A stretch of DNA of 64,000 nucleotides from Cryptomeria japonica (GCF_030272615.1 NC_081413.1:334532302-334596301); one strand, 5' to 3'. Positions 1 through 12,389 are shown, numbered from the stretch's first letter. Made by a program: numbers and translations. The notes: generated by a model not told the origin, from the sequence alone.

Positions 1-340
1 CATCGAACTTTCCTCTCAAGCTTTCCTCTTTGGCTCTTTGTACATGCTCATCTCCTCCAAAGATTATATCCAACTTTTCCCAAACCTCACCTGCAATTTC
101 TAATCCTTGAACATCAATATATTTTGAATCAGATAAAGTAATAACAATAGCTTCTAAGGCTTGCATGTTATCTTTTTGCTCTTTGAGCTCATTCGGTGTC
201 AAGGGAGTAGTAGTGCGAGTAACATATTTTGTTTCAACTTGCTTCCAATATTGTGCACCAAGACCTTTGATGTAGATTTTCATTCTATCTTTCTAGATCT
301 TGTAGTTATCCTTGTTGAAATTAGGACCCTCTTTCTTCAT
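1..340 (-). pseudogene. Copia gag fragment (Copia-0), cut by window edge
   Basis: This is the N-terminal part of a Copia Gag polyprotein on the minus strand, running off the left edge. The ATG is at 338-340. Its translation lines up residue by residue with the Gag start of Copia-3 at 54035: both begin MKKEGP, share RMKIYIK, and share the stretches LSDSKY and AKEESLRGKFD. One in-frame TAG at 293-295 replaces the Trp that Copia-3 retains, so the copy is broken. Gag forms the virus-like particle in which the element's RNA is reverse transcribed. The primer-binding site and LTR follow at higher coordinates, as expected for a minus-strand element. Confidence 0.88.
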
Positions 341-403
341 CATATTGACTTACATAGAATCTTTCCCTCAAGCGGTTAGGATTTCTACACACAGAGGACC
401 AAA

Positions 404-415
404 GCTCTGATACTA
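404..415 (-). promoter_or_regulatory. Primer-binding site of Copia-0 (initiator-Met tRNA type)
   Basis: On the minus strand this reads TAGTATCAGAGC, one transition from the canonical TGGTATCAGAGC that pairs with the 3' end of plant initiator methionine tRNA. It lies two or three bases inside the LTR boundary at 418. Confidence 0.8.
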
Positions 416-1288
416 ATTGTTAATCCTATAAGGATCCGGTTAATACTGAGAGGGGGGTAAATTAGTATTAATACCAATTTAAAACTTTAAACCCAAATCA
501 AACTTACAACAAATCTAACTTCATTTACCACATATGCCAATCCATTAAACAATACCGGTAATCTCTGATAAACTGCTATAACTAGTGTATTCAGAAATAA
601 TGAATAAACTAAAGATAATCAATAACATCATGTCATGCCCAAAATTTAGGGCAAAAATGGAATGATTTTTTTTTTTTTTATAATACAAATTAATTAACAA
701 GTTTTCTAACACGACATGCACTAATGTATTTGCCATATCTATATTCGAGCTAATTCTGATACAAACCAAGTATCGAAATTAATTAAATTTTATTTGCGGA
801 AAACTAAATGATTTAATTTTATTTTCACAAGATACCTAGTCAATAGATTAATTAAATCAAACTCATTAAAAATAGAAGACGAAGATAAATTTAATCTCCA
901 ATAAGACTATATAGTCTAAAAATCCATTTTTAAACCAATAATTATAATAATCGTTTAAAGTGTCATTTAATTTAGATAATTTAATTTACACGGGCAAAAT
1001 TAATTACGAGTAGCTATTAATCGACTTTAGAAAGCTAATTAAAAATTATTTTTCTAGCATCCATTCTAACCTCAAGTGAAAGGTGCTTAAATTATTCCCT
1101 ATTTAATCCATACTCAAAATTTAATGCTCTAATTAAATTAACTAGGGCATGATTAAGAATCTATCACACTAAATACATTTAGAAATATAAGATTAGACTT
1201 TATTCTTTAAATTTTTTTTTTTTCAACTTCCTATTTGTATATCATATATGGGTATTTAAATATTTAAATCCCTATATAAATACATACC

Positions 1289-1291
<3 letters not shown>

Positions 1292-1331
<40 letters not shown>
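1292..1331. repeat. (AT)n microsatellite
   Basis: About 40 bp of uninterrupted TA dinucleotides inside the solo large LTR. Confidence 0.95.
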
Positions 1332-1333
<2 letters not shown>

Positions 1334-1584
1334 TCTAAAAGATTTTTCCAACTTAATAGCAATTAAACCCTACAAACCTTATTTAGGGATCTTCCATTAT
1401 AAAATGGCCCTAAACTAAATGAGTTAAACATTTTATTTTATTTTATTACCCTAGCCCTACCCGGGCTAGGGTTTAATATATATATTTTTTGCTTAACCCC
1501 ATGTTGCAGGGCTGAGTTAAGGGAAAGTTAGTTGCGCAGAGGCGGATCAAGGAGAGGCGGGGGTTCCATGGAGGCGGCTCGGCC

Positions 1585-1745
1585 ATGGCCGCCCACTGTG
1601 CAGCGCACAGTGTGCGGCCCCGCCGTACATTGTGCACTACACAGTGTGCGGCACCGCCGTCCACTATGCATTGCACAGTGCGTGGCTCCGCCGGCCATTG
1701 CACAGTGCGCGGCTTGCCCGCCGATCACTGTGCGATGCACAGTAC
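1585..1745. repeat. GC-rich hairpin minisatellite, about 34-bp units
   Basis: About five diverged units follow one another. Each contains CACTGTGC or a variant, then its near-complement GCACAGTG, then a GCGGC-CCGCCG joint. Every unit can fold on itself. The block is strikingly GC-rich inside AT-rich DNA. Open frames cross it on both strands, but these are a by-product of the repeat. Confidence 0.85.
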
Positions 1746-1884
1746 TCGGCCCCTTTCCCCCCTTTTTTTCTTTTTTTAATTTAATATATTTTTTTAATTC
1801 ATATATATATATATATATATCTCAATATATTTTACATGCAATTTTTTTTTTAAAAACAAAAAAAAACAAAGGTAAATCATTATG

Positions 1885-1885
<1 letters not shown>

Positions 1886-1979
<94 letters not shown>
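1886..1979. repeat. (AT)n microsatellite
   Basis: About 94 bp of uninterrupted TA dinucleotides, the longest such tract in the window. Confidence 0.96.
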
Positions 1980-1980
<1 letters not shown>

Positions 1981-2064
1981 TTAGGCTTACATTTTCATTT
2001 GTTTTGCAGGGTATTTATATGACATGTTTTATATAAAAATATATATAGATATATTCATGATTTC

Positions 2065-2070
<6 letters not shown>

Positions 2071-2132
<62 letters not shown>
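2071..2132. repeat. (AT)n microsatellite
   Basis: About 62 bp of TA dinucleotides, separated from the previous tract by about 90 bp of AT-rich non-repetitive DNA. Confidence 0.95.
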
Positions 2133-2137
<5 letters not shown>

Positions 2138-5075
2138 TTATAACTTATAGTATTATTTCTTTTCTTAAACTAACATCGAAATCATGGAAGATTCTGATTT
2201 ACAATTGTAGGAAAGGAAGTATAGTAATAAGTCTGTTTAATGGAGGGATATTTTCCAGAGCTATATTGAACTCTATTGATTTACAGAAAACAGAATTATA
2301 AAATTATTTTTAAATCTACAATATGCATGCAAATCTAGTTAATGCCTTTCCTATTTATTTTTATTTTAAATGCTTAAAAATGGAATAAGTTTACTGCTAA
2401 ACTATTTATCATAACACATCGGATATATATATTTCTTTTTCTGAACTTAGGAAATACTATTTTAGGAATACATTATACTTTTCTGCAATAAATACATTCA
2501 CTGATTCTACAACTAATACAACAACTAAATAAACACATTTTTTTTTTTATACTTAAAATCTAACAGCAAATACAACTCATATTTTTCTGCAAGTAGAATG
2601 AAGACAAATTCACAGATAAGAGAAAAGCACTGAATTAAATAAAACTTATTATCATATTACAAAGACTATTGCATGCAATTCAAAAGTAACTCTTTTTCAA
2701 AACAGAAAATAGAAATATATATCTAGCTTTTTACAACACTAAAGATATTCTGCAAAATTTACAGGATGTTTCTTTATTTAACTACAATAACAAATCTCAT
2801 GTCTATATTTCAAATTTACAACTTGCCTCTCATTTCAACGAATGATGGTGTATTTCTCCTATCAAAACTAATAACTGCAAATGAAATTAGATTTCTTCAA
2901 CAATAATCTTCTGCAACTTTTCACTTGTCCTAGTCTTTTCTCTCGACATCCCTGCATAATAAATCACAGATATGACCATGGAGTGCTCACCTCCCAGCCT
3001 AGGCTAACTGGTAGCCACCCCCGAGCTTGGAGAACCAAGCCCTAGATGGGTAACAAACATGCAAACACATAGAAGGCAGGAACCACATAGATTTCAAACA
3101 CACTCCCAACTTGGCTACACTGCACCACACTTTGGTGATGACCTTTTCAAGGGTGGCAGTGAACCAATACCCTGAGGAGAACTGCAAGTATGGAAAACAA
3201 GTAGCCACCTCATGGCACAACAAATACATCAAGAATTTCAACCCCTTATTCCTTATGCCCCCCAAAGGCATTCTAGCCTTATATCCCTCCGTATGACCCC
3301 CATTGCACAAATAGGCCATGCAGCAAGGGTCACACAAAAATCCCTTGTGATCGCTCTCACAATGAGAGTCTCTCACTCGAGGGTTGTCACTGCTACCAGC
3401 CACAAGATCCTCCTCTCTCCCAAGAGTAAGAGGTCTTGAAAAACTCCCAAAAACACAGACAAAACATAATGCAAAAATACCAAATGAAATTCAAAAGAAA
3501 AGACATACAAAAAGACAAAATTCTTACACCAACATACTCTCAAACACATGCAAAGAAAAGAAGTCATTTTAAAGATTAATGAAACCAACCTTAATCTGCC
3601 CAAAGGTAGGATAATATTTGAGGAAGAGCTGCCCAATCCATGGATCTTCTTCTTCTACCCTTAGCCAAATTTTCAATTCAAATCTATTCTATTCTTTTCA
3701 AAAATTCTCTTGTCTCCAAAAATGGAGAGTGGGTGATTACCCTCAAATTTTCAAATTCTTGCTTAAGAAGCTCATTCTCTTAGTTCTCACAAGTTTCTAA
3801 AAACTAAAGAGGAAAGTAAGACAGAATGGGAAAGAGAACTCTCATTCGAATAGGAAAGTTTTCAACTAGGTTCAAACTTCTAATTTCGATTTTCGCACAA
3901 CTCAGAAAAGCCAAATTTTAAAGTGTCTAAAAGGTCACTTAGGAGTAGAAACTTGCCTAAAATTACCCCTAACCCTTAGGTATACCTTATGGGCTTTAGG
4001 AAACCCTATTAAACTACCCCTAGGTGTTCATTTAACCCATTTTAAACCCCTCTGAAGTTTATTTTCGGGTCAAACATATGTTGACCTCTCCAAAGATTCT
4101 TTTCCCAAGGTATCTATGACATCACGTTATATTAATTGAAAAAGCTATAGTTGAACACTTTCCCACCAAGAGACAAAAATAAAACATTTAAACTTAAATC
4201 CACACATGTGTCAATTGACACAAATAAAACACTTTTACAATTTAAAACATGAAATCGTCTCTTGTGGATTTTACACAATAACTTTAAATAACACTTAACA
4301 CACATGCAACATATACTGTTACAAATAAAATACAACGCAAACGGGGTGTTGTCTCTCCAAATAGACAACCCCTGGCTTACGAACATACATAAGTCTAGGT
4401 TTGGTTCTCCGTAATTTTCCATGGTCACATGGTCAACTTCCTGCGCATCTCAATTTACACATTAGTACTTTCAAATATCCACATATAATATAATTTCAAA
4501 AGAATAACAATACACATCATTACTTGCATACAATTTACATCTGCACAGATTAAATACATCTCTTATCAAGCAATATCACATAAGTAATTTCATCCTAATT
4601 CACATAAACTTAACCATACATTATAGTTCTATTATCATAGTAAAGTCCTGCAAATTCAATAACGACATCTATCATCGCAATATCATCTTATCTAATAATC
4701 ATGTAGTGTTCTATCTCATAAAGCATATAAGTAAATCATCAAACTATAACAATGTTATCCAAATCCTAAAATCATATAAGTTCTAAGTTTCAAAATGTAT
4801 CAAAATAAAGTATCCATAATAGTCTAAATATAAAATCCACTGAAATGTCAGACTGAGTCGAGTAGAGGCCTCACACATCACATGAAAATAATTTCACACA
4901 TGAACACCATATTTTTGACATGGAAACCCAGATAGGGAAAAACCACGGTGGGAGTTAGTACCCACAAAGATTTGTACTCTTTTGAAGTACACCCTGTTAG
5001 GAGCTTACAATACGCCCTGTTAGGAGCAGACCCTGTTAGGAGTCACCCGATTAAGGGATTTGGATGTGCAAACCG

Positions 5076-6290
5076 TGTTGGCAATTTGGAGGAATTGATT
5101 ATATGTTGCATTGATGTTTTTCATTGATGTCAACACTAGCTGATTTGGCTGTTTATCGGTATCTGGTTGGTCCGGGTATAATGATTGGTTTCTTGTTGGT
5201 TAGATCATATTGATCTGATATGCTTTAGTATGCTTTGGTCTATGGAATTGATTTGGATTGGTTATTCATGTGTTCCTGATGTGTATCACATTTAGTTGGT
5301 TCAGGATTTGATGATCCAAAAGCTATCACTTGTTCTAGTAAGCCTTTTGGTTATCGGTGAGGGTTTCATCGACAGAGATTTGTTGAAGATATTTTCATAT
5401 TATGCATAAGTGGTGTTGGTGCGGCTTCTAGAAGAGATTCAGGATGCTGATGATTATCATGTTTGTGTTCCAGTTGATCGGTGGTGTTGCAGTTAGCACC
5501 AGACCTATTCTATTCTAGGTTATGCTATCTAGGTTGTGGACCGATTTTTGTAACATGTTGGAGGATGTTCATGATATGTTACCGACAGGATTTAAGGATT
5601 GGTTTACATTGTTTTCAGCCTAAGATGACTTGGTTGATCATTATATTGTGGGATTATGTTATGAATTTATTGTATTATCTTTTAGGTGGCCGACCTAATT
5701 GTTTAGGTCCTGGGTTGATATAAATATGATGTAAGATTTCTTTGTAGATCATTGTAGATAATGGGAGATCATTTATGGTATGGGATTATACAAATAATGT
5801 TGTAATCATTCATGCAAAGGATTTGGTTGATCATAGGTGATCGAACTGGGATTGTGGAAGAGGTTTTAGGCCTCCGGTATTGAGCTTAACCAGAACTATA
5901 CTCATGCATGGGAGATGCTATACTTGCAATTCAATATTCATTTTGGATTGTTGTCCAATGTTTTATGTAGTTAGTGAGACTCCTTTTGTGATGAGAAATG
6001 TGCTCTAGGCTGTTGGCCTTCCTATATGTGCAGGCCCCTTATTGTAATATTTATTCATCTGATCAATGGATAGATATTGTGGGTTTCCAATCCCACCATG
6101 TTTTTTCTTTTTTGAGGTTTTCCACGTATAAATCTATGGTGTTATGGTGTTAATCTTTTTTATTACATTGTTGCTTATTGTTATATGCTTTTATGTTTAC
6201 CGATTGCTAAGTTGTTGTGTTAATAAGGTTAAATTTCTCCATTCCGGTAGAACACTGATTCACCCCCCCTCTTAGTGTTCTTGTATACCA
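5076..6290 (+). mobile_element. Solo LTR of the Copia-1 family
   Basis: It begins TGTTGGCAATTTGG and shares ordered blocks with the Copia-1 LTRs at 24353 and 30183: the 'ttgatgtcaacactagctg' stretch, 'gcataagtggtgttggtg', 'ggccgacctaatt', 'gatgtaagat' and the terminal 'ttcaccccccctcttagt'. No coding sequence accompanies it. It sits inside the Copia-0 LTR in the opposite orientation. I could not find a matching 5-bp duplication (left flank AACCG), and the last bases of the usual LTR end appear altered, so the right boundary is approximate. Confidence 0.75.
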
Positions 6291-7595
6291 ATATCCTAGT
6301 TATGAGCTTAATGACCTATTACGATCAACCTCGTGAGAGGATTTACCATTATTTTTGAGAGCTACCCTATTAGGGGATTTACAAGATTAAGGCATGTCAG
6401 GACCTACCCGGTTAAGGGATTTAATCTGCTATAATTGTTAAAGAACAATAGTGAAAAAGTGATCTGTTACTTGCACTTCTCAGCTTGCTAAATCAGATCC
6501 AGTTATGCTTCACTATCTACAACTCTCAGGCAGATCTCACTCTTCTTTGGTATGGCTTCACACTTTTCTCTAAGATCATAGACACAATAAAAAACAATTG
6601 AGCCAACATAAATAATGTTTTCCACTAGGTCAGCCACTAAACCATAAATTACATCATAGATCATCATAGATCTTTACAACTCATTTCAGATCATCATATG
6701 GATCATTACAATCAATTACAGGTCAATATCAACCATTGAATGATCATAAGTCATCACAATAAGTCAATCCGGTACAAAGTCAAACTCTTAGCTCATTCTG
6801 CTAGGCACTTTGCACATTCCCAAGAAATTCACTTTCCAAACATGCCAAAACATCTTTCAAACATTTCACACGGTTTGTGCCGCGTTATCATCAACACGTG
6901 AACTTGTTGTCAATCACTGCCATACCAAAAATCATGACTGGTTTGATGATTTCATCACCGATTCTTAAACCCTGGCAAAACTTCATCATAAATTAGAAAC
7001 ATGCCTTCCGATAGTCATCACAAGATGCGGTTCCGGTTAGATACTCATCACCATGATCAAATCTTATATTCCAAACTGCAAATCACCAATCATCACCAAT
7101 CATCCGCTTCAAGTAAAACATCTTTGCATATACTGGATAAAGTCCTATTTCACAGACTTTTGTATATTACCGGTAAAACCTGTCTCTGGTAGACTAAATC
7201 ACTTAGTTGACAGACCAAACATCAGGAAACATCAGTTAACATCATTTAACATCAGTTGCCATCAATGACAACACAAATAACTGATCAAGTCATCTAATCA
7301 CAAAATCTCAATCTCTTCATCACAAATAGTCTTCTATCCTCTACCGATGCAGTCATCAGTCTTTAACTGCATCACCTCATCTGTATCAGTTATGCCAATC
7401 ATGCCAGCACTCTAAGCATGCATATCAAGGATTTTTTAAATTTTTATTTGCATAGTCTGATCCCTTGAGAAATTATTTCGATTAGGTCTCTCATTTGTCT
7501 TTTTGGAAGTTTGTCAAAGTCCATTTTTTGAGTTGTCATTTTTTCCCTTATGTAGTCTCAGGGAATTTTTGAGCAACTACACATCATATGTAATT

Positions 7596-8178
7596 CAATT
7601 TTTATTCTCTAGATTACATTTTTCATGTACGAAGGGTTTTAAAACATGGATTACACTTTTTTCTTGTAATTTGGGTTTTATTCTCTGGATTACATTTTTC
7701 ATGTAATTTGGGGTTTAAAACTTGGATAACATCGTTTTCATGCAATTTGGGTTTTAAAACTCAGATTGCGCCTTTTTCATGTAATTTGGGTTTTAAAACC
7801 CAGATTGCACATTTTTCATGTAATTTGAGTTTTAAAACTTGGATAATACTATTTTCATTTAATTCGAGTTTTAAAATCCAGATTGCACCTTTTTCATGTA
7901 ATTCAGGTTTTAAAACCCAGATTGTACTTTTTTCATTTAATTTGGGTTTTAAAATCTAGATTGAAATTTTTTCATGTAATTTAGGTTTTAAAACCTAGAT
8001 TACATTTATTTCTAAGTAATTCGGGTTTTAAAACTCGGATTGCACTTTTTTCATGTAATATAGGTTTTAAAACTCGGATTGCACTTTTTCATTTAATTCA
8101 GGTTTTAAAACTTGGACTACACTTTTTTCATGTGATTTAGGTTTTAAAACTTGTATTACATTATTTTGATGCAATTTA
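7596..8178. repeat. 39-bp tandem array with a GGTTTTAAAACC palindrome
   Basis: About fifteen diverged units at a 39-bp spacing; for example, the phase marker 'atg(t/c)aattt' recurs at 7740, 7779, 7818 and 7857. Each unit holds a palindromic core close to GGGTTTTAAAACCC, a GATTGCAC-like stretch and a T-rich TTTTTCATG. Because 39 is divisible by three, some frames stay open as 13-residue repeats; there is no other sign of coding. The array lies just outside the presumed outer edge of the Copia-0 LTR. Confidence 0.9.
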
Positions 8179-9869
8179 GAGATTTTTCTTCGAACTGCAT
8201 TTTTTTTATTTACCTTGTGTAAAATCGGAGATTTTTTCTACCTTTGCACTATAAAATGAAGTCTTCATGTAAATCAAATAATTTTCTCCAATCTACACTA
8301 CATCGACTTCGGATGAAGAATTTTCCTAACTCAGAGAAATGCTCAAACTCAATGCTACAATTTCATTCCAGATGCTCGTTCTTACACACTGGGACCAGAT
8401 GACTCTGAAGCATAGGGTACCTTGCAATGATGCAAAACATTTTTGAAGAAGGATTTTGATAATGATGATGTGTCTCTGAACACTTATTTTATTTTCATAT
8501 TGTCATTTATGCATTATGTAATTGATTTATGGCATTTTACATGTAATTTAGAAAATTATAATTACGTGTAAGAACAACACAAGTCAAAGTCAAATAGGAC
8601 TCTATTATTGAATAAATCAAATACGAGTTTCCCTCTTTTTTCTCATAAGATATATATAGTATAAATATGAGGGGATTCTTTGTAAATGATCATGTTTATT
8701 TTATGCATAAAAATATGCCAATTTGAAAAATAATTTAAGAATTTGTGCTTGAGTTGTAACTAAATTTTTTCAATCGTTATATAAAGTAGATTGGCATCCA
8801 ACCTTTGTTTTGGATTCAATGTGTGAATGATGTAAGATTGTTCTTAATTCTTTCTTGTTTCATCAAATTATATTGGTTGACTCGTGCATTGTGGTGAAAG
8901 TATTATTTAAAGAGAGTTTAGTCAAGTGTTATAAAATTTGTGCTATACTATTTTAATGAAGATATTTGAATGCAATTGGTAATAGTCATAGACTTTGTGC
9001 TATTTTTTGTTGTCAAATTAGAGTAGTTAAACATCATTGTATGTGTAAGACTTTGTGCTACACATGCATCTCATATCATTAATCTAAGCCAAGTGATAAA
9101 CAATGAAAGACTTTGAGCTTTTGTTTGTTTGTTATTAGTTATTTAGGATTTGCTAGTGTACTTTCCTATTATTCTTATATTTAATTATTTTGGATATCGG
9201 CTATCGTGGACCAAATTAGTATCAATTTCTAGTATGGAAAGACTATTATGAGATAAGAGAATAGAAACAACACCTATATTGAAGAAAGAGGGTAAGGTCA
9301 ACGTATCACCCATTTAGTAGATTAGAAGATATGGTGTAATTTAAGATACTAGTTATTGAAGTACCACAAGAAGGCAAACTCCCCTTCGTGAGGAGATATA
9401 TAATCTCACCATAGATGTGGCTAAATATACTGGATTTTTAATCAACAACTTGATTAAAAAATATTCAACCAATAAGTATGCAGAGGACCATATGGAAACC
9501 ATCACTCCATAACCATGTTTCTAATCCCCCACTCAATGCATCTAATCCCCATATAATTATGATAGTATCATCATCATCATCACAATATAATGAGTGTGGA
9601 CATCAACACCAAGAAAGGTGGACATCCACAATAGGGAACCTCTCTACTTATTCATCTTGAATCTCCAACAACCTCTTGCACACACATCTATCTAGCAATC
9701 ATGACAAAAAATACCAACAATCTCTAGTAAAATAACAACAAAACACATTCTTTCACCAACAAAGAGAAATCACATATTAATATTGAGTATACCACCAACA
9801 CAAAAGCTAAGGGTTTACATCAATGACAACACAAAATCATCAGTTACAACTATTTCCAAAACCTACTTC
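8179..9869. other. Unassigned AT-rich intergenic DNA
   Basis: No convincing coding region was found. A TATA-like 'atatatatagtataaatatgagg' context near 8650, and repeated 'agactttgtgct' phrases at 8990-9120, suggest a decayed LTR. No boundaries, duplications or primer site could be fixed. Its right limit is where LINE-a's 3' end is inferred. Confidence 0.4.
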
Positions 9870-10291
9870 TATTGATTTATTTTTTATAATATTAAGTAGC
9901 CAACGTGTTGACCCTTAACAAACAAAAAGTATGTAACACCGACAAAATGGCCAACAATCCACTAACACCCCTCTAATAGCACATAAGTATTATTGTTTAT
10001 AACATATATATTATACAAAATGGTAGCTAAACAAAAAAGTATAAAATTATCCAATTAATTGGCCCTAATCCTCCATGTGAAATTTCAAAAGCTCCTTATA
10101 GTCTTGAACTTACACCTTTTTCATTTTAAGGTTTTTTGAATTCCTTTTCCTATAACATAAAAAAGCATGGTCATAGACTTGTGAATAACCTTAGAGATGG
10201 ACTTAGAAAGTGTGACCATCTTGCTTCCGGGCAAGTATCTTTAGCTTTGAGGTTAGTTAGATCCTCCATCATCTTGCCATGTTTTGAGCAA

Positions 10292-11960
10292 TTATGATGC
10301 ACATGTTAAGTATATTAGGCAATAGGGGAAGTGTCCATTCTCTTGGATTATAACTTGTTTCATCTTTGAGAAGAGGCTAGCACAAACACCGTTAAATTCC
10401 TCCTCAATTTCCTCAATGTCTTTTAACGCTTTGTCATTTTCAATATCCTTCTCAAGCTCCACCATATTTTTTAACTCCTCTTCATTAGTATCAGAATTGG
10501 GGTGTCTATCTAATGTATTGGACCTCCTTAGATGGTTTCTCAACACATTGACAACATCATCCTCCCTATACTCTAAATCCTTAACCAAAACCATCTCATC
10601 CTTAGAACGTACTTCATCCACATAGAACTAAATGGAGGGATTTATCAATATTTTTATTTTGGGGGTTTTTGGACTTCTAATGTAACCCTTTTTACTAAAA
10701 CTAGAAGTTGTAAATGGACTATTATTTTGCTCATAGAGAATTTAAGCTATCATTTTTAGAAAGGAGAAGAGATATTTAGGGGAATTAGATAACATAGGGC
10801 CATGGGGGCTAGAGTTACCAGAGGCACCAAGGGAGGGGTCTAGGGTGGTGATTTTGAGCTTACCTTTGGTAGTCAAAGGAGACAAATCAGGAGTGACCTA
10901 TGGTAGGATAAGATTCTTTTTTCCTTTTGTAGACAAAAATTTATTTTTGGAACTAGAGTCTCCCATGGGTGGAGAAAGGGGGGAGAGTTGGCTAGTAAGG
11001 CATGCTTAACAAGTATTTCCTTAAATGGATTTTTGGGGGCATAGAGATAGGTGAAAGTGATACAAATGGAGGATAAGCCCTTGGTGAAGAGGGATTGTTT
11101 TTTTTTTAGGGTTTTTGAATGACAAACACAAGGATAATTTGATTAAATATTCCAAATAAGATAGAAGAAAAAAGGGGAATCTAATGGTAGAATTATGATG
11201 AAAGTGGTTAAGAAGGGGAAATAAATAAAAATAGCAATATTTGAACCTTCTCTCAAAAGTAAAATACTTCATTATCAACATACATAACTTATCTTAGGGC
11301 TCGGTTAGCTCCTCTTTGTTAAAACCATAATGAAGCTTGACTGACATTTTTCCTTTATTGAAGAAGACAACTCATTATTGTTTGGGACTCTACTATTTTT
11401 TTCAACTTTTAACCCTTTGAGGGTATACCATTTGCCTATGAAATTACTTCTTCTTCAATCTTAAATGAAATCCTACCCACACTAACCTAGCAATTATTCT
11501 AGGATATAAAAATTTGAATTGAAAGATTCTCTTCATACTTCTTGAGGCATTCAAAAACATGAGAAAAATAATAACATTTGATCCTTCCCTCAAAAGAAAA
11601 TACTTCATTATCAACATACACACCTTATCTTATGGCTTGGCTAGCTCCTCTTTGTCAAAACCATAATGACGCTTGACTAACATTTCTCCTTTCTTGAAGA
11701 AGAGAGCTCATTATTTTTTGGGAATCTACTATTTTTTTAATCTTGTAACCCTTATATAGTATACCATTTTCCTAAGCAATAATTTCTTCAACCTTACAGG
11801 AAATCCCACCCATGCATACCTAGCAATTATTCTATAATCTAACAAATGGAATTGAAATACTCTCTTAATACTCCTTGAGGCATTCAAACAATGAGAATCT
11901 CCCTCTCTCATTATGGATGTTCCAAAGGGTTGCATTGTTGTGGAATTCCTCACATAAACC
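10292..11960 (-). pseudogene. Decayed homologue of the LINE ORF3
   Basis: Minus-strand frames here align in order with ORF3 of LINE-b (32461-34065). The stretch around 11120-11270 reads like LLNHF, a basic/aromatic run and Y-L-E-Y-LIK, matching LLNHFRHGERVSLPYYL...TIKEIQ. Near 11430-11480 an EEVI-x-ANG stretch matches EEVIAEATG. The acidic segment at 10292-10621 corresponds to the charged C-terminal half of ORF3. Many stops and frameshifts are present, and the N-terminal part has been duplicated in tandem. Function is unknown, as for the better copy. Its place downstream of RNase H mirrors LINE-b once the LARD is removed. Confidence 0.62.
11235..11897 (-). repeat. Diverged tandem duplication, period about 336 bp
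   Basis: Two copies, about 11235-11566 and 11571-11897, share long matches at a constant offset, for instance 'tacttcattatcaacata' at 11265 and again at 11601. Both cover the N-terminal part of the decayed ORF3. Confidence 0.88.
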
Positions 11961-12389
11961 TAGATCAGTTCTCACTCTATCACCCTCTATCTTACTAGAC
12001 ACAAAGAAAAGTATGAAATAAATTTTGTGGACTTTTTCACTAGTACCTTAATACAACAATAGAAGCCTCAATTGAAACTAGAAAAAATCTATATAATCAT
12101 TTTTAATGAAAATGTCATCAGACACAAAAATGAAAAGATTATCAAGTAAATTAAGATGTCTTTCAAGTTAATAAGAATTATTACCTTGTACCATCAAATT
12201 TAGAAGAATTTTTTTCTCATTCAAAGATTCCTTTGTATGTGCAAAAATTTAGAGCTCCCCGTGTCATTAGCCACAATTGTTAAAAAATGGGTGGTAAGAT
12301 GGGGGTTTCCATTATTAGGGAGTACCACCTTTGGGATTTAACAAGTAACATCTTTATCATTATGAATTAATCTCCATTGGCTTAGCAAG

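Larger units (their letters stand above)
631..4875. mobile_element. Solo large LTR (about 4.2 kb) inserted in Copia-0 LTR
   Basis: The block starts TGTCATGCCC and ends GGCCTCACA. It is flanked by a perfect 5-bp duplication CATCA (626-630 and 4876-4880), and the Copia-0 LTR reads smoothly across the junction when the block is removed. No coding region, primer-binding site or polypurine tract was seen inside, which favours a solo LTR over a complete element. It holds long AT tracts, a GC-rich hairpin array and AT-rich filler. Its architecture recalls the LARD LTRs at 12390 and 20610: a TG-CA unit of over 4 kb, a GC-rich palindromic array, and a 'gaagaagagct' type segment. Direct homology is not evident by eye. 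Confidence 0.72.
418..7409 (-). repeat. 5' LTR of Copia-0, split by two insertions
   Basis: The LTR's inner edge is at 418. On the plus strand it begins TGTTAATCC, next to the primer-binding site. It carries the C-tract motif common to the Copia LTRs here, seen on the plus strand as gagagggggg near 448. LTR sequence occupies 418-630, 4881-5075 and about 6291-7409, giving roughly 1.5 kb when rejoined. The parts at 4881-5075 and 6300-6430 share 'ccctgttaggag' and 'ttaagggattt' phrases. The outer edge at 7409 is inferred from a TGCTGGCATGATTGG start on the minus strand, resembling the TGTTGGCAT start of the other Copia LTRs. The 4.2-kb insertion boundary is firm; the outer edge is approximate. 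Confidence 0.65.
9870..12389 (-). mobile_element. LINE-a segment 7: ORF3 remnant and 3' end
   Basis: This is the 3'-most part of the old minus-strand LINE, left of the LARD insertion. It contains a decayed homologue of the extra ORF found in LINE-b and, near 9870-9900, an A-rich end (minus strand TATAAAAAATAAATC) that may be the LINE tail. Continuity with segment 6 follows from the 5-bp duplication GCAAG of the LARD element that separates them. The exact 3' end is uncertain because no duplication was found. Confidence 0.65.

Noticed and set aside
1532-1984. 150-codon frame through the hairpin repeat and AT tract
   Set aside because: Formed by the GC array and then a poly Tyr-Ile stretch from (AT)n; overlapping frames are open on both strands for the same reason.
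4132-4428. 98-codon minus-strand frame with Cys-rich stretch
   Set aside because: Inside the solo large LTR; no homologue elsewhere in the window and no coding signature.
7708-7959. Protein with 13-residue repeats
   Set aside because: Product of the 39-bp minisatellite; no start context and no matching conservation of codons over bases.
7596-8178. CRISPR-like array
   Set aside because: Units are contiguous and wholly repetitive with no unique spacers, and the window is a eukaryotic genome.
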